A stretch of 64,000 nt of DNA, taken from contig CM043968.1 in the NCBI GenBank assembly GCA_014529385.2, positions 128,813,018 to 128,877,017 of the forward strand. Direction: 5' to 3'. Every line of letters begins with the position of its first letter. The first letter of the stretch is position 1. The translations under genes and the position numbers were made by a program. The notes under the pieces were generated by a model. It was not told where the DNA came from. It ran no database searches and saw only the letters and a program-made list of their open reading frames with translations. The stretch comes from Adiantum capillus-veneris (lineage: Eukaryota > Streptophyta > Polypodiopsida > Polypodiales > Pteridaceae). Below, one piece after another: positions 34,787 through 46,260 of the stretch.

Positions 34787-36303
34787 ATGTCATCTAGCGG
34801 TGAAAATGATATTTTACAATATCCAAAAATTTTATGGGATGAATTTTGCTATCTGGAAAGAGCAGATTCAAGATGTTTTTATACAAAAAGGCCAGTTGGA
34901 TCCTATTATGGAGCGCCCAGAGGGCGAATATATAGATGTTGAGTGGGAGAGACTTGATGCTAAGGCCAAATCTACCCTCCGTTTGCATTTTGGCCAAATC
35001 TGTGTACTTTACTATAGTTGGAGAAAGGACTGCTAGAGATGTATGGGATAAGTTGTGTTCCAATTATGAGAACAAAAGTGCCACTAATAAGGTTTTCTTG
35101 ATGAAGAAGCTGTTTGATCTTTGTATGAAGGAAGAGGGCACTATTTCTACTCCTATTAATGAGTTCAATATCATTTTCTCTCAGTTGACCACTCAGGGTT
35201 TGGTCTTCCATGAGGAAATCAAATATATCTTCTTGCTATGCAGTTTACCCTTGTCTTGGGATACGTTCTGTATTGAGATTATCAACTCAACACCTCATAC
35301 TGGTCTTGTGTACAATGACATCCTTGGGAGTCTATTTACCGAGGAGATTTGTAGGAAATCTCTCGAAGGCAAGAAGGATGGTGATGTGTATGTTGCTAGT
35401 GATAGACAGAGGGGTCGCACTCAAAGTCATGCCAAAAGCAAGGAACGTGGAGGCTCACGCAGTAAGTCTCGAGGTTCTATGCTTAATGTTGAGTGCTATC
35501 ACTACCATAAAAAAGGGAATGTGAAGAAGGATTGCAAAAAATGGCAGCAAAGCAAGAAGGATAAACAATCCGGTGACACTTCTAATTTTGATGATTCAAA
35601 CAAGGGCAAAGAAAAGTTAGAGGAGATCAATGTGCTAGAGTCTTCAAATGCTCCTATTGTAGAGACTCTTCAAGTGGTTTTTATGCCACTTACCTCTGAC
35701 ATATTGGTCTTCACAACAGATCAACCTGTCGAGGCTCTTGTTACAGAAGATGCGCAGTATGCACAAAATTGGATAGTAGATTCTGGTGCGAGTTTCCATA
35801 TGACACCACATAGAGAGTGGTTCTCTACTTATTCTCACTCTTGTGGCAAAGTGAGACTTGGTGATGCTTATGAACTAGACATTGAGGGTATCGAAAATGT
35901 CAAATTGCATCTAAGGAATGGCACGCACTTTACTTTATGTAATGTCAGACATGTGCCCAAGTTGACTAAGAGATTGTTTTTTGTTGGTCAGCTTGATGAT
36001 TTGGGCTACAACGCCACATTTGGCAATGGTTCGTGGATAGTACGCAAAGGTAATCATGTTGTACTCATCAGAGGTCAAAAGCATGGTACCTTGTATTCCA
36101 TGCACATGTCAGATGTTGGTCATGATTACATATCTATAGTCGAGCTGCCATCTGCTGAGTTGTGGCATTGTCGGCTAGGTTATATTAGCCAAAAAGTAAT
36201 GAGAACTCTGATTCGTTTTGGCTACTTACCTGTCTTGTCTTATGTTGACTTTCTTGTTTGTGAACATTGTATCTATGGAAAACAGACTGGGTCTGTCCAC
36301 TAA
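34787..36303 (+). pseudogene. Copia-C Gag, protease and pre-integrase
   Basis: ATG at 34787 (MSSSG), then after a frameshift KFYGMNFAIWKEQIQDVFIQ. From 34936 one long frame carries RTARDVWDKLCSNYENKS, LMKKLFDLCM and LPLSWDTF. The zinc knuckle is ruined (CYHYHKKGNVKKDC: Cys to Tyr, His to Asn). The protease is WIVDSGASFHMTPHREW. The pre-integrase reads LWHCRLGYIS ... CEHCIYGKQ. It stops at 36303. Confidence 0.9.
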
Positions 36304-36880
36304 CCATTGGGTCAAAAGCGGGCTGAACCTCTAGATTTAGTACATAGTGATGTTTTTGGTCCTATGTCAACCAAATCTCTAGGGGGGGTAGCTATTTTGT
36401 GACATTCATAGATGAATCTACTCGAAAGGTGTGGGCATATCCTTTGAAACATAAGGATCGAGTTCTTTCTATGTTCCAGAAATTATTGGCACTCGTTGAG
36501 AATCAATTTGGCAAGAAACTCAAGAGGTTGTGGACTGACAATGGTGGAGAGTATGTCTCCAAGGAGTTTGAAAATTTCTATGCTAAGAGGGGGATTAAAA
36601 GGAAGTTTACTACACCATACACACCAGCTCAAAATGAAGTTGTTGAGTGCATGGATTGTACGATTCAAGAAATAGTCATAGCCATGCTTTCTATGGCAAA
36701 TCTCACACAAGGTTTTGGGCAGAAGCCGTCTTGACAGTAGTGCACATCATAAATCGTTCGCCTAGTACACCATTGAATTATGAGATTCCAAAAAAGTTAT
36801 GGTCTAAATGTAAGCCCCACTATGACCATCTACGTGTTTTTGGTTGTGAAGCTTATTCTCACGTGCCTAAACAAATTTGA
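36304..36880 (+). pseudogene. Copia-C integrase
   Basis: LDLVHSDVFGPM (D1) near 36340, then after a frameshift TFIDESTRKVWAYPL, WTDNGGEYVSKEF (D2) and YTPAQNEVVECMD, where the usual NGVAER has become NEVVEC but Glu remains. The end of the domain (FWAEAVLTVVHIINRSPS, VFGCEAYSHVP) is in another frame to a stop near 36880. Confidence 0.88.
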
Positions 36881-38078
36881 CAGAACTTAGAGCCAAAGTC
36901 ACACAAATGTATTTTCATTGGATATGGTGCAGATGGAGAGATGGGATATTGTCTCTAGCACCCAAAATCTCGTCGAGTCATCCGTAGTTCAAATGTGATC
37001 TTCAATGAGTCAAAGATGCATAAAAAACCTATCAAGGAAATAGAGGTTCGGAGAGTCACTTTTGAGAATGTTGCCTCTCAGAGACACTGAAATCAACTCA
37101 GCGGGCTAGTGATGTACCTTCCACTAGCAATGCTCCAAAGGGGGCGGATAGCAATGGTCAAGGAGTGAGACGATCTACTAGAGTCTCTTGTCCACTTGCA
37201 CATTTCAATCTAGGTCTTGATTACATCATGTTGATCGATTGCAGTGAGCCAAGCTACTACCAAGAAGCCATGATGACGGATGATGTAGGTGGGAGCTGGC
37301 TATGCAATTTGAGTATAACTTGATTCTGGCTAATGACACTTGGGACTTGGTAGAACTGCCAAATGATTCGAAAGCTTTACCTTGCAAATGGATTTACAAG
37401 AAGAAGTTTACCTCAGGTGATCCAACTCCAAAGTACAAGGCTAGACTTGTAACCAAAGGGTTCAAACAGCAAAAGGGAGTCGATTTAGATGAAATCTTCT
37501 CGCCTGTGGTCAAGATGACAACACTTAGAACCATACTTGGTCTTGTAGCGATTGAGGACATGGAACGTGTCCAAATGGATGTGAAGACAGTATTTCTTCA
37601 CGGGGATCTAGATGAGGATATTTACATGCAGCAGCCTGAAGGGTTTGTTCAGGAGAACGCATCTCGTGAGGAGCTAGTATGTAAGCTCAAAAAGGCATTT
37701 TATGGCTTAAATCAGGGTTCAAGGTAGTGGTATCATAAATTTGATGCATGTATGAGGTCTCAAGGGTATAAAAGGAGCAAAGAGGATCATTGCTTGTACA
37801 TGAGAAAGCTAGATGATGGCTTGATGATCATTCTAGCTCTATATGTTGATGACATGCTTATAGCTGGGAAATCCATTGCGGAGATTGTCAACTTGAAGAA
37901 AACACTTAGCACCAATTTTGCAATGAAAGATTTGGGGGATGCTACACACTTTCTTGGCATGAGAATCAAAAGAGATCACAAACATCATATTCTTGAGTTA
38001 TCTCAGGAAACATACATTGAGAAAGTTTTGCAGTGTTTCAATATGCAAGGGAGAAAAGCATTGAATACCTCAATGTAG
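36881..38078 (+). pseudogene. Copia-C connection region and reverse transcriptase
   Basis: 36881-37300 is decayed connection (KCIFIGYGADG). The RT frame at 37302 reads NDTWDLVELP, YKARLVTKGFKQQKG, VQMDVKTVFLHGDL (first Asp; N to T in NAFLHG) and YGLNQGSR, with a TAG in place of Trp/Arg. It continues at 37752 with LYVDDMLIAGK (YVDD) and MKDLGDATHFLGMRI. It ends at the truncation. Confidence 0.9.
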
Positions 38079-38080
38079 GC

Positions 38081-38824
38081 ATTGGTGCTGGGGTTAGCAT
38101 TGTAACTGAAAATTGCTGGGAAACTATGGGAAGACCTCACCTTGGAACGACAAACATAGTGGTAAAGATGGCCAATGGGACTATTGTTAAACCTATTGGG
38201 ATGCTAGAAGATCTCAAGATCAAGGCCTTTGGACACAAAATAAGGCATACCTTTATTGTTATGAATTTTTCCAAGCACACTATGTCATCTGAGATGATCT
38301 TAGGACGTCCTTTCATGAGGGAAGCAAAAATGGTGCATGACTGGTCTAAAAACCATGTCTACTTGCAGTTCCAAGACTCTGTCATTCGAATTGATCTTGT
38401 AACTAGTCGGGCACATCCTCTAGGAAACAGATTTATAATTGATCATAGATCTGACTCTACAATTCACTCAGCCCCATTGCACTATTGTTATACGTGTAAA
38501 ATGGACACTGATGTTGGGGTAGATTCTCCTTATATGGATGTTCTAACTGGGATGACTGAGTCTGATAATGTGGATTGGGTCCACCTAGTAGCAACCATAA
38601 ACACTTGGGGAAATAGGAGGATGACCTGGGCAACACCTGAGGGAGATGAAATGCCACCACTCGTACCTTTAAATATAATAGGAGCAATGCATATATCTTT
38701 TGATGACCTACCAGATGAAGGCTTGTCTGGCATTGAAACCAGTAGCACCTCAAAAGACTATGGCCCACACGATTTGGAGTCAGAATCATCAATTGAAACT
38801 CTCAGGACAAAGAATCTGAGTTAA
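38081..38824 (+). pseudogene. Gypsy-O retropepsin
   Basis: After the Copia-C junction the frame reads GIGAGVSIVTENCWE, the retropepsin active-site segment with its catalytic Asp replaced at the junction. The flap and core follow (MANGTIVKPIGML, HTFIVMNF) and EMILGRPFMREAK is the ILGRPF motif. A Ser/Asp-rich tail follows to 38824. The missing Asp is probably a result of the Copia-C event. Confidence 0.82.
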
Positions 38825-39714
38825 CCTTGGTGAAAAGGGACAAACCACTCAAGACCCAATGGTACCCGAGATGACAATCTATCCGGGAGAGAGGAAGACA
38901 TAAGTGGAGGTTCCTCTAGTGACTCTTCACTGGAGATCGGCCATAATCAAAAATTAGACAAGAAGAGTAAGAGATATAAGAGGCGACGATATCGAGCAAA
39001 TGTGCGTGCTAGAATAAATGAAACAAAATCTACCGTGAATAGCTTAATTATATAGGGGCATGTGATGCTCATCGGAAGTTGGTGGATAATTGGGGTGAAT
39101 ACCTTTAAAGCCTTAAGTGTTGTAGTCCACAACTCATTGACATTGCACAGCTAGAGGCTACAAAAAAGCCAAAGTTGAGCCGTACAGTAAGGAGACCATA
39201 AAATTGAGAGCTAGCTCAACAAAAAAAGGAAGCAAAAGAAAAATCACAATCCACAGAGCAACAAGACCCCACAGACTTACACCCTGCACCTGATCATTTC
39301 AAATCCTATACCACAGAGAAACGTAAGGTTGTGTATACAAAGACCCAGAGAACACCTATCGATGGAAGAAATGGAATCTATGATGGTCCAGTGATAGTTA
39401 AGGAAATAGAGTTAGCAGACCTAGGTGAGGAGTCCAAACCTATTTTCGCTGCCCAAGATCTTACAGAGACTCTGAGGAGTATGTACTCAAAGAGCTTCTT
39501 GAGGAATTCAAGGATATATTTTCTTGGACATATCATGATATGAAAGGTGTTCCACCTTCCGTGGTGCAACACACAATTCCCATGAATAGCATGGCTAAAC
39601 CAGTCCAGCAACGACCCTACCCAATGAATCCTAAGTATGCAAAGATTGTTCAAGAAGAGATTGAAAAGCTTGTTAAAATGCGGATTCATATAACCTATTG
39701 AGCACTCAGAATGG
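38825..39714 (+). pseudogene. Gypsy-O protease-RT linker (decayed)
   Basis: Broken coding sequence with Lys/Arg-rich text (KKSKRYKRRRYRAN near 38960). 39331-39543 has an acidic frame; further on KPVQQRPYPMNPKYAKIVQEE (39597-39660) is the segment that precedes the RT fingers in gypsy elements. Confidence 0.6.
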
Positions 39715-40279
39715 GTGTCTCCAATAGTTATTGTGCCAAAAAATAATGGGAAACTTAGAGTGTGTGTGGATCTCAAGAAGGTCAATGCCGCCACTAGGAG
39801 AGACCATTACCCCTTGCCATATTCGGAACATGTGTTGAAAAGAGTTGCACGGAAGGAATCTTATGCCTTTTTAGATGGTACTCTCGCTACAATCAAATCA
39901 CAATTACACTAAAACGGATTTTATAATCAAATTTAGAGTGTTCGCATTTTGTGTTATGGCTTTTGGCTTTACCAACGCCCCTGCTACCTTCCAAAGATTA
40001 AACACTGCTTTTAGAGAATATTTGAGGGAGTTTTGCGAATCTTTCTTTGATAACCTTCGTGTTTATTCCTCTTGGAAAGAACATCTATCATGTTTACAAA
40101 AAGTGTTTGAAAAGTGCAGGTTGTGTTACATCTCCTTAAACACTTTCAAATGCCAATTTTGGGTTAAACATGGAGTCATTTTAGGGTATATAGCGTCCAA
40201 AAATGGGATTTCCACAGATGAGAGCAAAATTAAAGCCATGTCCAATTTGCCACCACCTACAAACTATAAAGGAGTTTAA
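39715..40279 (+). pseudogene. Gypsy-O reverse transcriptase
   Basis: VPKNNGKLRVCVDLKKVNAAT and DHYPLPYSEHVL are fingers motifs. A frameshift follows near SYAFLDG. The second frame gives FRVFAFCVMAFGFTNAPATF, then the active site as FFDNLRVYS where DD is expected (second Asp to Asn), and VILGYIASKNGI in the thumb. The enzyme would be dead. Confidence 0.9.
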
Positions 40280-40347
40280 AGATTCATGGGCCATGTTGAT
40301 TATTACACCAGCGGTTTATTTTAAACTTTGTCGAGATAGCTCGTCCC

Positions 40348-41121
40348 TTGTACAAACTTCGGATTGATTTCCACTGGAATGTGGAGTGTGACAATGCTTA
40401 TGAGTTACTAAAAAAGACCTTAACCAGTGCTCCCATTCTACGAGTGCCCGATTGGAATGTAATGTATCTAGTAAATAAACCTTGTTCCTCAGGAAGAATT
40501 ACACAATGGTTGTTGATTCTTCTTGATCTTCTTGAGTTTGATTTTGCCGTTGTGGTGAGACCCGGTAAAAGACATGTCATAGTGAATCACCTATCTCCCA
40601 TACCCAATGGTGAAGCCCCTACAAGAATTGATGATGAATTGCTCGATACTTCCCTGTTCCTAGTCGAGACCATGCCTGAATGGAGTGAGAAGATTGTAAA
40701 CTTTTTAGTTAATTGTTTTCCACCCAAAGAGCTTCGTAAGGAGCTTCGTAAGGATATAGCTCAAAAATTGTTAAAGGAATGTGAACCTTATTCTCTAATT
40801 GCAGGAACTCTCTACAAGCTAGGGAAGGACAATATTCTTAGACATTGTGCTCATGAGGATGAGTATTTATACATACTGCAAGAAGCCCACATGGGTATAG
40901 CTGGAGGACATTTCTCAGGGGAACTAACTTCTAGGAAGGTGTTAGAATCAGGCTATTGGTGGCCTACCTCATTCAAGGATGCATCACTTTTTGCAAAAGG
41001 ATGTGATGAATGGCAACGTTACAAGATCACACAAGGAAAGGATAAGATGCCCTTACATCCTATTAAAGTGACTCAACCATTTGAAAAGTGGGATTTGTAC
41101 TTTGTAGACCCAATTAGTTAG
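40348..41121 (+). pseudogene. Gypsy-O RT-RNase H remnant and integrase zinc-binding region
   Basis: Thumb/connection text (FHWNVECDNAYELLKKTLTS, PILRVPDWN) jumps directly to YLVNKPCSSGRITQWLL, the end of RNase H; about 65 residues holding the RNase H active site are missing in frame. HVIVNHLSPIPNGEAP closes the domain. The integrase zinc region reads HMGIAGGH ... ESGYWWPT ... CDEW, with the last Cys changed to Trp. KWDLYFVDPIS is the first catalytic motif. Confidence 0.88.
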
Positions 41122-42110
41122 ACAGCTCGTAACACTCGATCTCAATATATTGTTGTTGCCACTGACTATGTGACAAAGTGGACGAAAGCCAGAGCGACAC
41201 ACAAGGCTGATGCAAGGTCAACCGCCAAGTTTCTCTTTGAGAAAATTATTACAAGATTTGGTTGTCCCTTTGAAATTGTGAGTGACAATGGTACTCATTT
41301 TATAAATGGAATGATAAAGGAACTCACTACCAACTTCATGATAGCCCACCATAAGTTTACAGCTTATTATCCACAAGCAAATGGTCAAGCTGAGAGCACT
41401 AATAAGACCTTAATTTCTATCTTGACCAAAACAGTGGAAGCTCATTGACAAATTGGGATTTGAAGTTGGCATTAGCTCTATGGGCTTATCGTACTTCTTA
41501 CAAAGTGGCTATAAATTGTACACCATTCAAAATGGTATATGGCCAAGAAGTATTTATGCCATGGGATTTTGTAATTCCTGGCCTATGGGTAGCTTCACAA
41601 GAAGGTTGGGATGCTAAACCTTTAGTTGAGCGTCTATATATCCTTGAGAGGTTAGATGAAGGAAGGCAATTGGCTATGCAAAATGCACTTGTGAAGAAAG
41701 ATAGGAGAAAGAAATGGTTTGATCGTCATCTAAAGAACAAGGATATCAAGGTTGGGAATAAAGTCCTTATGTATGGAGTGCGTAACGAGAAGAGAAAGTT
41801 GAAATATGCGGGAAAAGGACCATATAGAGTTTGAAAAATCACCCCACAAGGTACCATTCGTGTGGAAACTCTTGATGGAGTTGAAACCATTGGATTCCTC
41901 AATGGGAGTAAATTTAAGAGATACTATGATCCTTTAAGCCAAGAGGAGCTATGTGCCATCCATCAAAAAAAGGCAACCAAGGTACAAGCAGATTTAAAAA
42001 AGATACAAGCTCAAGTTGAGGCTAAGGAGCGACAGCAACGTATTAGACGCCAACGAGAGGCCAACCTTGGAGTTATACATGCATTTCACGTTGAAACAGA
42101 GGAAACTTAG
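41086..42110 (+). pseudogene. Gypsy-O integrase core and C-terminal tail
   Basis: Overlapping the previous entry: FVDPIS (D1) then a stop, VVATDYVTKWTKARATH, IVSDNGTHFINGM (D2) and YYPQANGQAESTNKTL (Glu), so the DDE triad survives. After stops near 41118, 41446 and 41832 come LALWAYRTSYKV, PFKMVYGQEVFMPW, and LKYAGKGPYRV of the C-terminal domain. The tail (ERQQRIRRQREANLG) is highly charged and helical. Confidence 0.9.
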
Positions 42111-42446
42111 TTGGACTTTGATACACCTCTACGATACCCTATTGAGCTAAATAGTGTCTATGGGAAAGTGCTATATAACGCCTTATTGAACACGGGGGGT
42201 AAATATAATCTGTTATCATATGAGGTGTGGTGTCAATTAGGAAATCCATCTCTATCTGAGAGTACTATCCAAGTCAAGGGTGTCGACAAGAAAAAAACTA
42301 CGAATTTTGGAATCTGGCACACTTCTATCAGTTATGACAACGGGGTTGTAGCTCAAGACTTTTTTATCATGCCTGCTGGAACTATGGAAGGTAATATAAA
42401 CCTAGGGTGTACGTGGACGATAGCGACCAAATGCACTATTGATTAG
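42111..42446 (+). pseudogene. Gypsy-O second retropepsin-like domain after integrase
   Basis: A 111-codon frame with the outline of an aspartic protease: VLYNALLNTGGKYNLLSYEV has the place of LVDTGA with Asp changed to Asn. A hydrophobic VKGVD strand follows, then VVAQDFFIMPAG and INLGCTW near the end like the ILG..W motif. It lies downstream of integrase, where gypsy elements do not normally carry a protease. The family assignment rests on pattern, not on a database search. Confidence 0.55.
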
Positions 42447-43621
42447 GGGACTGGGAGTGTCACAACACAGAAACCAACTCTTAGCCTTGCCACTCAAGCG
42501 ATAGTCCCTGAGATATCATCTCTCGAGAAAATACAACCCAAAACAGTGGATGTCCAAGAGGTTGAAACATCTGTAACTATAGCCCAACCCTTGGGAACTT
42601 CAACTTCTGTTGCTGAAACAAAACATGAGACACACAAGATTGGTGTAATAGAACAAAGAAAACATGCAAATGGGTCCCTAAAGCTTTTGTAGCGACCATT
42701 TTTATGCTAAAAAATAGAAGCCTTGTAAGAGACTTCCCACTCGCTCCAAGAAATGTAAGAAAATGTTGCCTTGGATTCCTAAACAACTATTGGAAGTCCA
42801 AAACTACTATGAAGGGAATGATCAAATCTGGGTACCAAAATGTAAAACGTGTTCTTACATATCACCTATAGACCTATGTGAGTCAAATCCTGTAACGATA
42901 AAGCTGATTGAAGATCGTGGGAAGGGAAAGATCACAAAACACTACACACATCATCTGGAGCTAGTTTGGGTACCCAAGCGAGAACGACTTGTTTCGCTCG
43001 GCTCAATTATAGAAAAAACAAATGAAGCTTCTTGCTCTTCATGTAGTTCATATACGAAAATATAAGCTTCGACACAACCTCCACCTACCATTGTAAATAT
43101 CTATACAAACAAGAAAGAATTTGCACCTCCCATTGTAAGTTCACCACCAATAGCAACATTGCAAATAAAATCATGGGAGAGTACCGTACCATTCTTGCAA
43201 CTAGATGAAACGCCTAGGGCGGTCAAAAACTATTGGTCAAAGTCTTCACCCATAAGAACTTGGAACAATTGATTTCAAAAGATGACGACATCATTTCAAA
43301 AGGTATGATCTGCCCAAGGGAGGGGGGAGTGTTTGCTGACATCCATCATTCATTTGCACCCCTCTTGACCACGACTGATCCATACTTAGTAGAGGAAGTC
43401 TCTCTGATTGCACAAGCTTAACCTCTTGACCAAGATGACAATAGACGTCCAGTGACGTTCTTAGTGAACATTTGTGCCTCTAATGATGAGGAAGAGTTAC
43501 ATGATTGCACGGATGGCACGTATGGTCTCACGGATGATGACTTTGTTTTTCTCGATGATGACGAGGATAGGGGTTTAGACCTAGAGCTACCCGCCCATCT
43601 ATTCAATATCCTGTTCCCTTG
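42447..43621 (+). pseudogene. Gypsy-O post-integrase reading frame, rest
   Basis: Broken frames in the same direction: WVPKCKTC and VWVPKRERLVSLGS (42763-43065), 43233-43421, and an acidic C-terminus (NICASNDEEELHDC, DDDFVFLDDDEDRG) ending at a stop near 43621. It may be one ORF with the preceding protease-like domain. Function unknown. Confidence 0.5.
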
Positions 43622-44939
43622 ACTCTCTAGGGGGGTGCAAATAATTAGGTTAGGGTTCTTGATGTGTTTTGATTGTGTTCAATAAAGGTTGGTGCCTCTT
43701 CCCACTGATGTACCTCTTAGAGATATTCCTTGTGTGTATAGGAACTCATTCCAGTAATTGCAATTTTGAACTTCATGGAGTCCTTGTCTCGTTCACTCTT
43801 TGAATCGAGCGTGATCATCAACACGAACAGGTGGTTCTGACCATTAGCATTGCCTCTTGTTTTTTTTAGCATCCATGTTTGTCTACTTTAACTGTGATTG
43901 GTAGCATAATATTCAGTACCTTTGCTTAGTATTAAATATTAAATTTAATATATATATTTTTCATAACCTTTTATCTAGATTATAGAATCAAGAAGTTTGA
44001 TTAAGCTATTTTGACCAAGATAGGCGTTAGAGATCTTCTCTTAATACCATGGAAAATGCCTTCCTAATTGTCAAAGGTTACTTTAGGTTCTTAATCCAAT
44101 TTAGCCGCAGCCTTGTGTGCTATGTACTAGTGCTTTCTAGTGGACTTAATCCCTATTGACCTTTAGTTTAGCTATTATAAAGGGAGTTTACTAGCCAAGG
44201 GAGGGTAACAGTGCAATATGACCCCTCAAAGTTACAAAATTAAAAGGCAATGAAAAAAAAAAACAAAAACAAAAGTGCCAATAATGTAAAATCTTAATTT
44301 GGTACTTCACTCACACATATTGCCTATGGTACTAGAGCCCTAGAGGTTCCCAGTGTGGGCGCTTTTCCTTGAAGAGAAAAAAGCCCAAGGCATACAAAAT
44401 AAGCACACACATCAAAAATTGAATCAGTGTGAAAAACTTTGGGGGGTCAAAAAAAGGAAATAATTCACGCAATGATTTCATAAGCAATTGCTTTTATCAT
44501 AGCTTAACTACAAGGCTTTCTAGGTATAGCCTCTAGTCAGCCCTCGGACATGAAATACTTTGCTCTCGCGATTAAACAGCTTAATCGACCAGAGAGAATT
44601 GAGAAGCTTTCCCATAGTATTAATAGTTGACCTCTAGTGCCTCTCAACCGCAAAATTAGCGACCCTATACTTATTTATTTTTTTACCTTTACAACTTCTT
44701 ATGTGTTTGATTATATTACAGTTTAGTGTTTACTGTTAACAAATTGTTTAATATTATGTTACCAATCCATTTTGTGCCTATGCACTGCATATGCTTTTTA
44801 ATTGTATATAAGAATGCGATTACTATGCCATTTTTGGTTGATTTTGTAGGGTTTGACAAAAGCTAAAAACATTCAACCTCAGATGCTCTTCCACCTTGGC
44901 GAACAAGCTTCATCTTAATAGTTTCCATGACAGAATCTA
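43622..44939 (+). other. Gypsy-O 3' untranslated internal region
   Basis: 1.3 kb of AT-rich sequence with an A-rich stretch (about 44250-44275) and no coding similarity, up to the polypurine tract. Confidence 0.6.
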
Positions 44940-44956
44940 CATCAAGAGGGAGGACA
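44940..44956 (+). promoter_or_regulatory. Gypsy-O polypurine tract
   Basis: CATCAAGAGGGAGGACA abuts the TGTTAATTC start of the 3' LTR. Confidence 0.85.
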
Positions 44957-45150
44957 TGTTAATTCTAACGAACACCCTATCACCTTCAACAGACGCCTTA
45001 TTATTTATTTGATTGAGTCATGGACCGGGCTTGTCGGTCCAATAGGTGTGTAGATGATCACCGATGAGAGGCGCACCACTTATCTTATTTTACAATATTT
45101 TTGCAATGACCGGCCATTATGGGCGTCCATGTGTGAATGGATCAAACTCT

Positions 45151-45159
45151 TATAAAAGG
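45151..45159 (+). promoter_or_regulatory. TATA box in Gypsy-O LTR
   Basis: TATAAAAGG in the LTR about 195 bp into it; likely the start of the element's transcript some 30 bp downstream. Confidence 0.6.
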
Positions 45160-45272
45160 TCTATTTTGACCTGAAATTCTCATTCTCTGAGGTGCAAGCT
45201 AAGAAGTGCTCTTGCTCTACCTCTGTCTTCTCCTCCTTCATGTGCTTACGTGTGTATGTGTGTATGTGTATG

Positions 45273-45275
<3 letters not shown>

Positions 45276-45308
<33 letters not shown>
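45276..45308. repeat. (GA)n microsatellite in Gypsy-O LTR
   Basis: About 16 GA units in the transcribed part of the LTR. Confidence 0.95.
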
Positions 45309-45311
<3 letters not shown>

Positions 45312-45529
45312 GATCGAGCATTGCGGCGGCAAGGCGGTTGAGCGTGGCGGCAACGCGGATCCTTCTTCTTCGCGGCAAGGGATTCTTCACGACGGAAGCA
45401 TTGAGGGGTGAGTGACACACCCCTGCCCCTTTGAGCTTGCTAGAATCTTCTAATTGTGTGCTTGATTCGTGGCTTGCACACAGTGTTTTGGCAAGTTCCC
45501 AGCCTCCGACACATGCGGTAAAGCGCACA

Positions 45530-46260
45530 TGGCCCCTCATTGTGCCAGCTAGTGTTGGATATGTGGGGTTATTCCTTGATTTATCATTAACAGGAGGTAG
45601 CAAACACAAGGCGAATCACCAATGATACTATAACTAGGAACTCCATTAACATGGTCTACCTACCAAGAGTAATGACCCCTCATTGTGTCAGTTGGTGTTG
45701 GATATGTGGGAGTATCCCTTGATGTATCTTGTTGTGTATCTACCCTTGTCTACATGGAGCTTATATGGCATATTTTCATGTAATGTGCATGTGGATTCAT
45801 CACAGGTGGCATGCATATTTGTATATGACATCAAATGCACCCAAATCCACCCCCTTCTTTGTAGTGTTCACTCCATTCTTGTAGAGATGTTCCTTGACTT
45901 GTACACACCCTTGTTTTAGTTCTAGATGTCATTTCTCTCCCACATAAGGAGAATGCTTGTGCACACTTTTACCTTAATGCAAAGCTAGTGTGTTATTTTG
46001 TTTCACATCATTGTGTCAATTCAGTACTCTCTTAATCATGAATGCTAGTGTGATTAATCCTCCATGTTCTCTAGCAGCTCACTCTCTAGCAGATTCACAT
46101 TGATCGTTCTGCATAGCCACTACTAATGTTGTATTTCCTACTTATGTTTTGTAGACTTATTTTAACATTTTAAGTAGTAAAGAAGAAGAAGAAAATTGTA
46201 GCCTCCATTTCTATTGTGTGCTCTCTTCGTGTATGTGTTGGTGCGTGCAAGAGCTCATAA
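45530..46260 (+). repeat. Copia LTR-like debris with a duplicated 55-bp start
   Basis: A phrase CCCCTCATTGTG..CAG..GTGTTGGATATGTGG occurs at about 45533 and again at about 45675. TGTTGGATATG is a common copia LTR start. Near 46185 AAGAAGAAGAAGAAAATTGTAGCC resembles the R region of Copia-A. No primer site was found, so this is at most a diverged LTR fragment. Confidence 0.35.

Larger units (their letters stand above)
33469..38080 (+). mobile_element. Copia-C: 3'-truncated Ty1/copia element
   Basis: Begins with an LTR (TGTTGGGATTC, 33469-33663) and a mutated tRNA-Met primer site (TAGTATTAGAGCAGG). It has gag, protease, integrase and RT on the + strand. It ends abruptly in the RT thumb after KVLQCFNMQGRK, then returns to Gypsy-O protease sequence. 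RNase H and the 3' LTR are absent, so no duplication can be checked. The right junction is about 38075-38081. Confidence 0.88.
44957..45529 (+). repeat. Gypsy-O 3' LTR (uninterrupted)
   Basis: 573 bp, TGTTAATTC...GCGCACA. Its right part aligns with 1-65 joined to 5179-5306 and shows the Copia-A target without the insertion (GAAGCATTGAGGGGTGAG). Confidence 0.87.
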
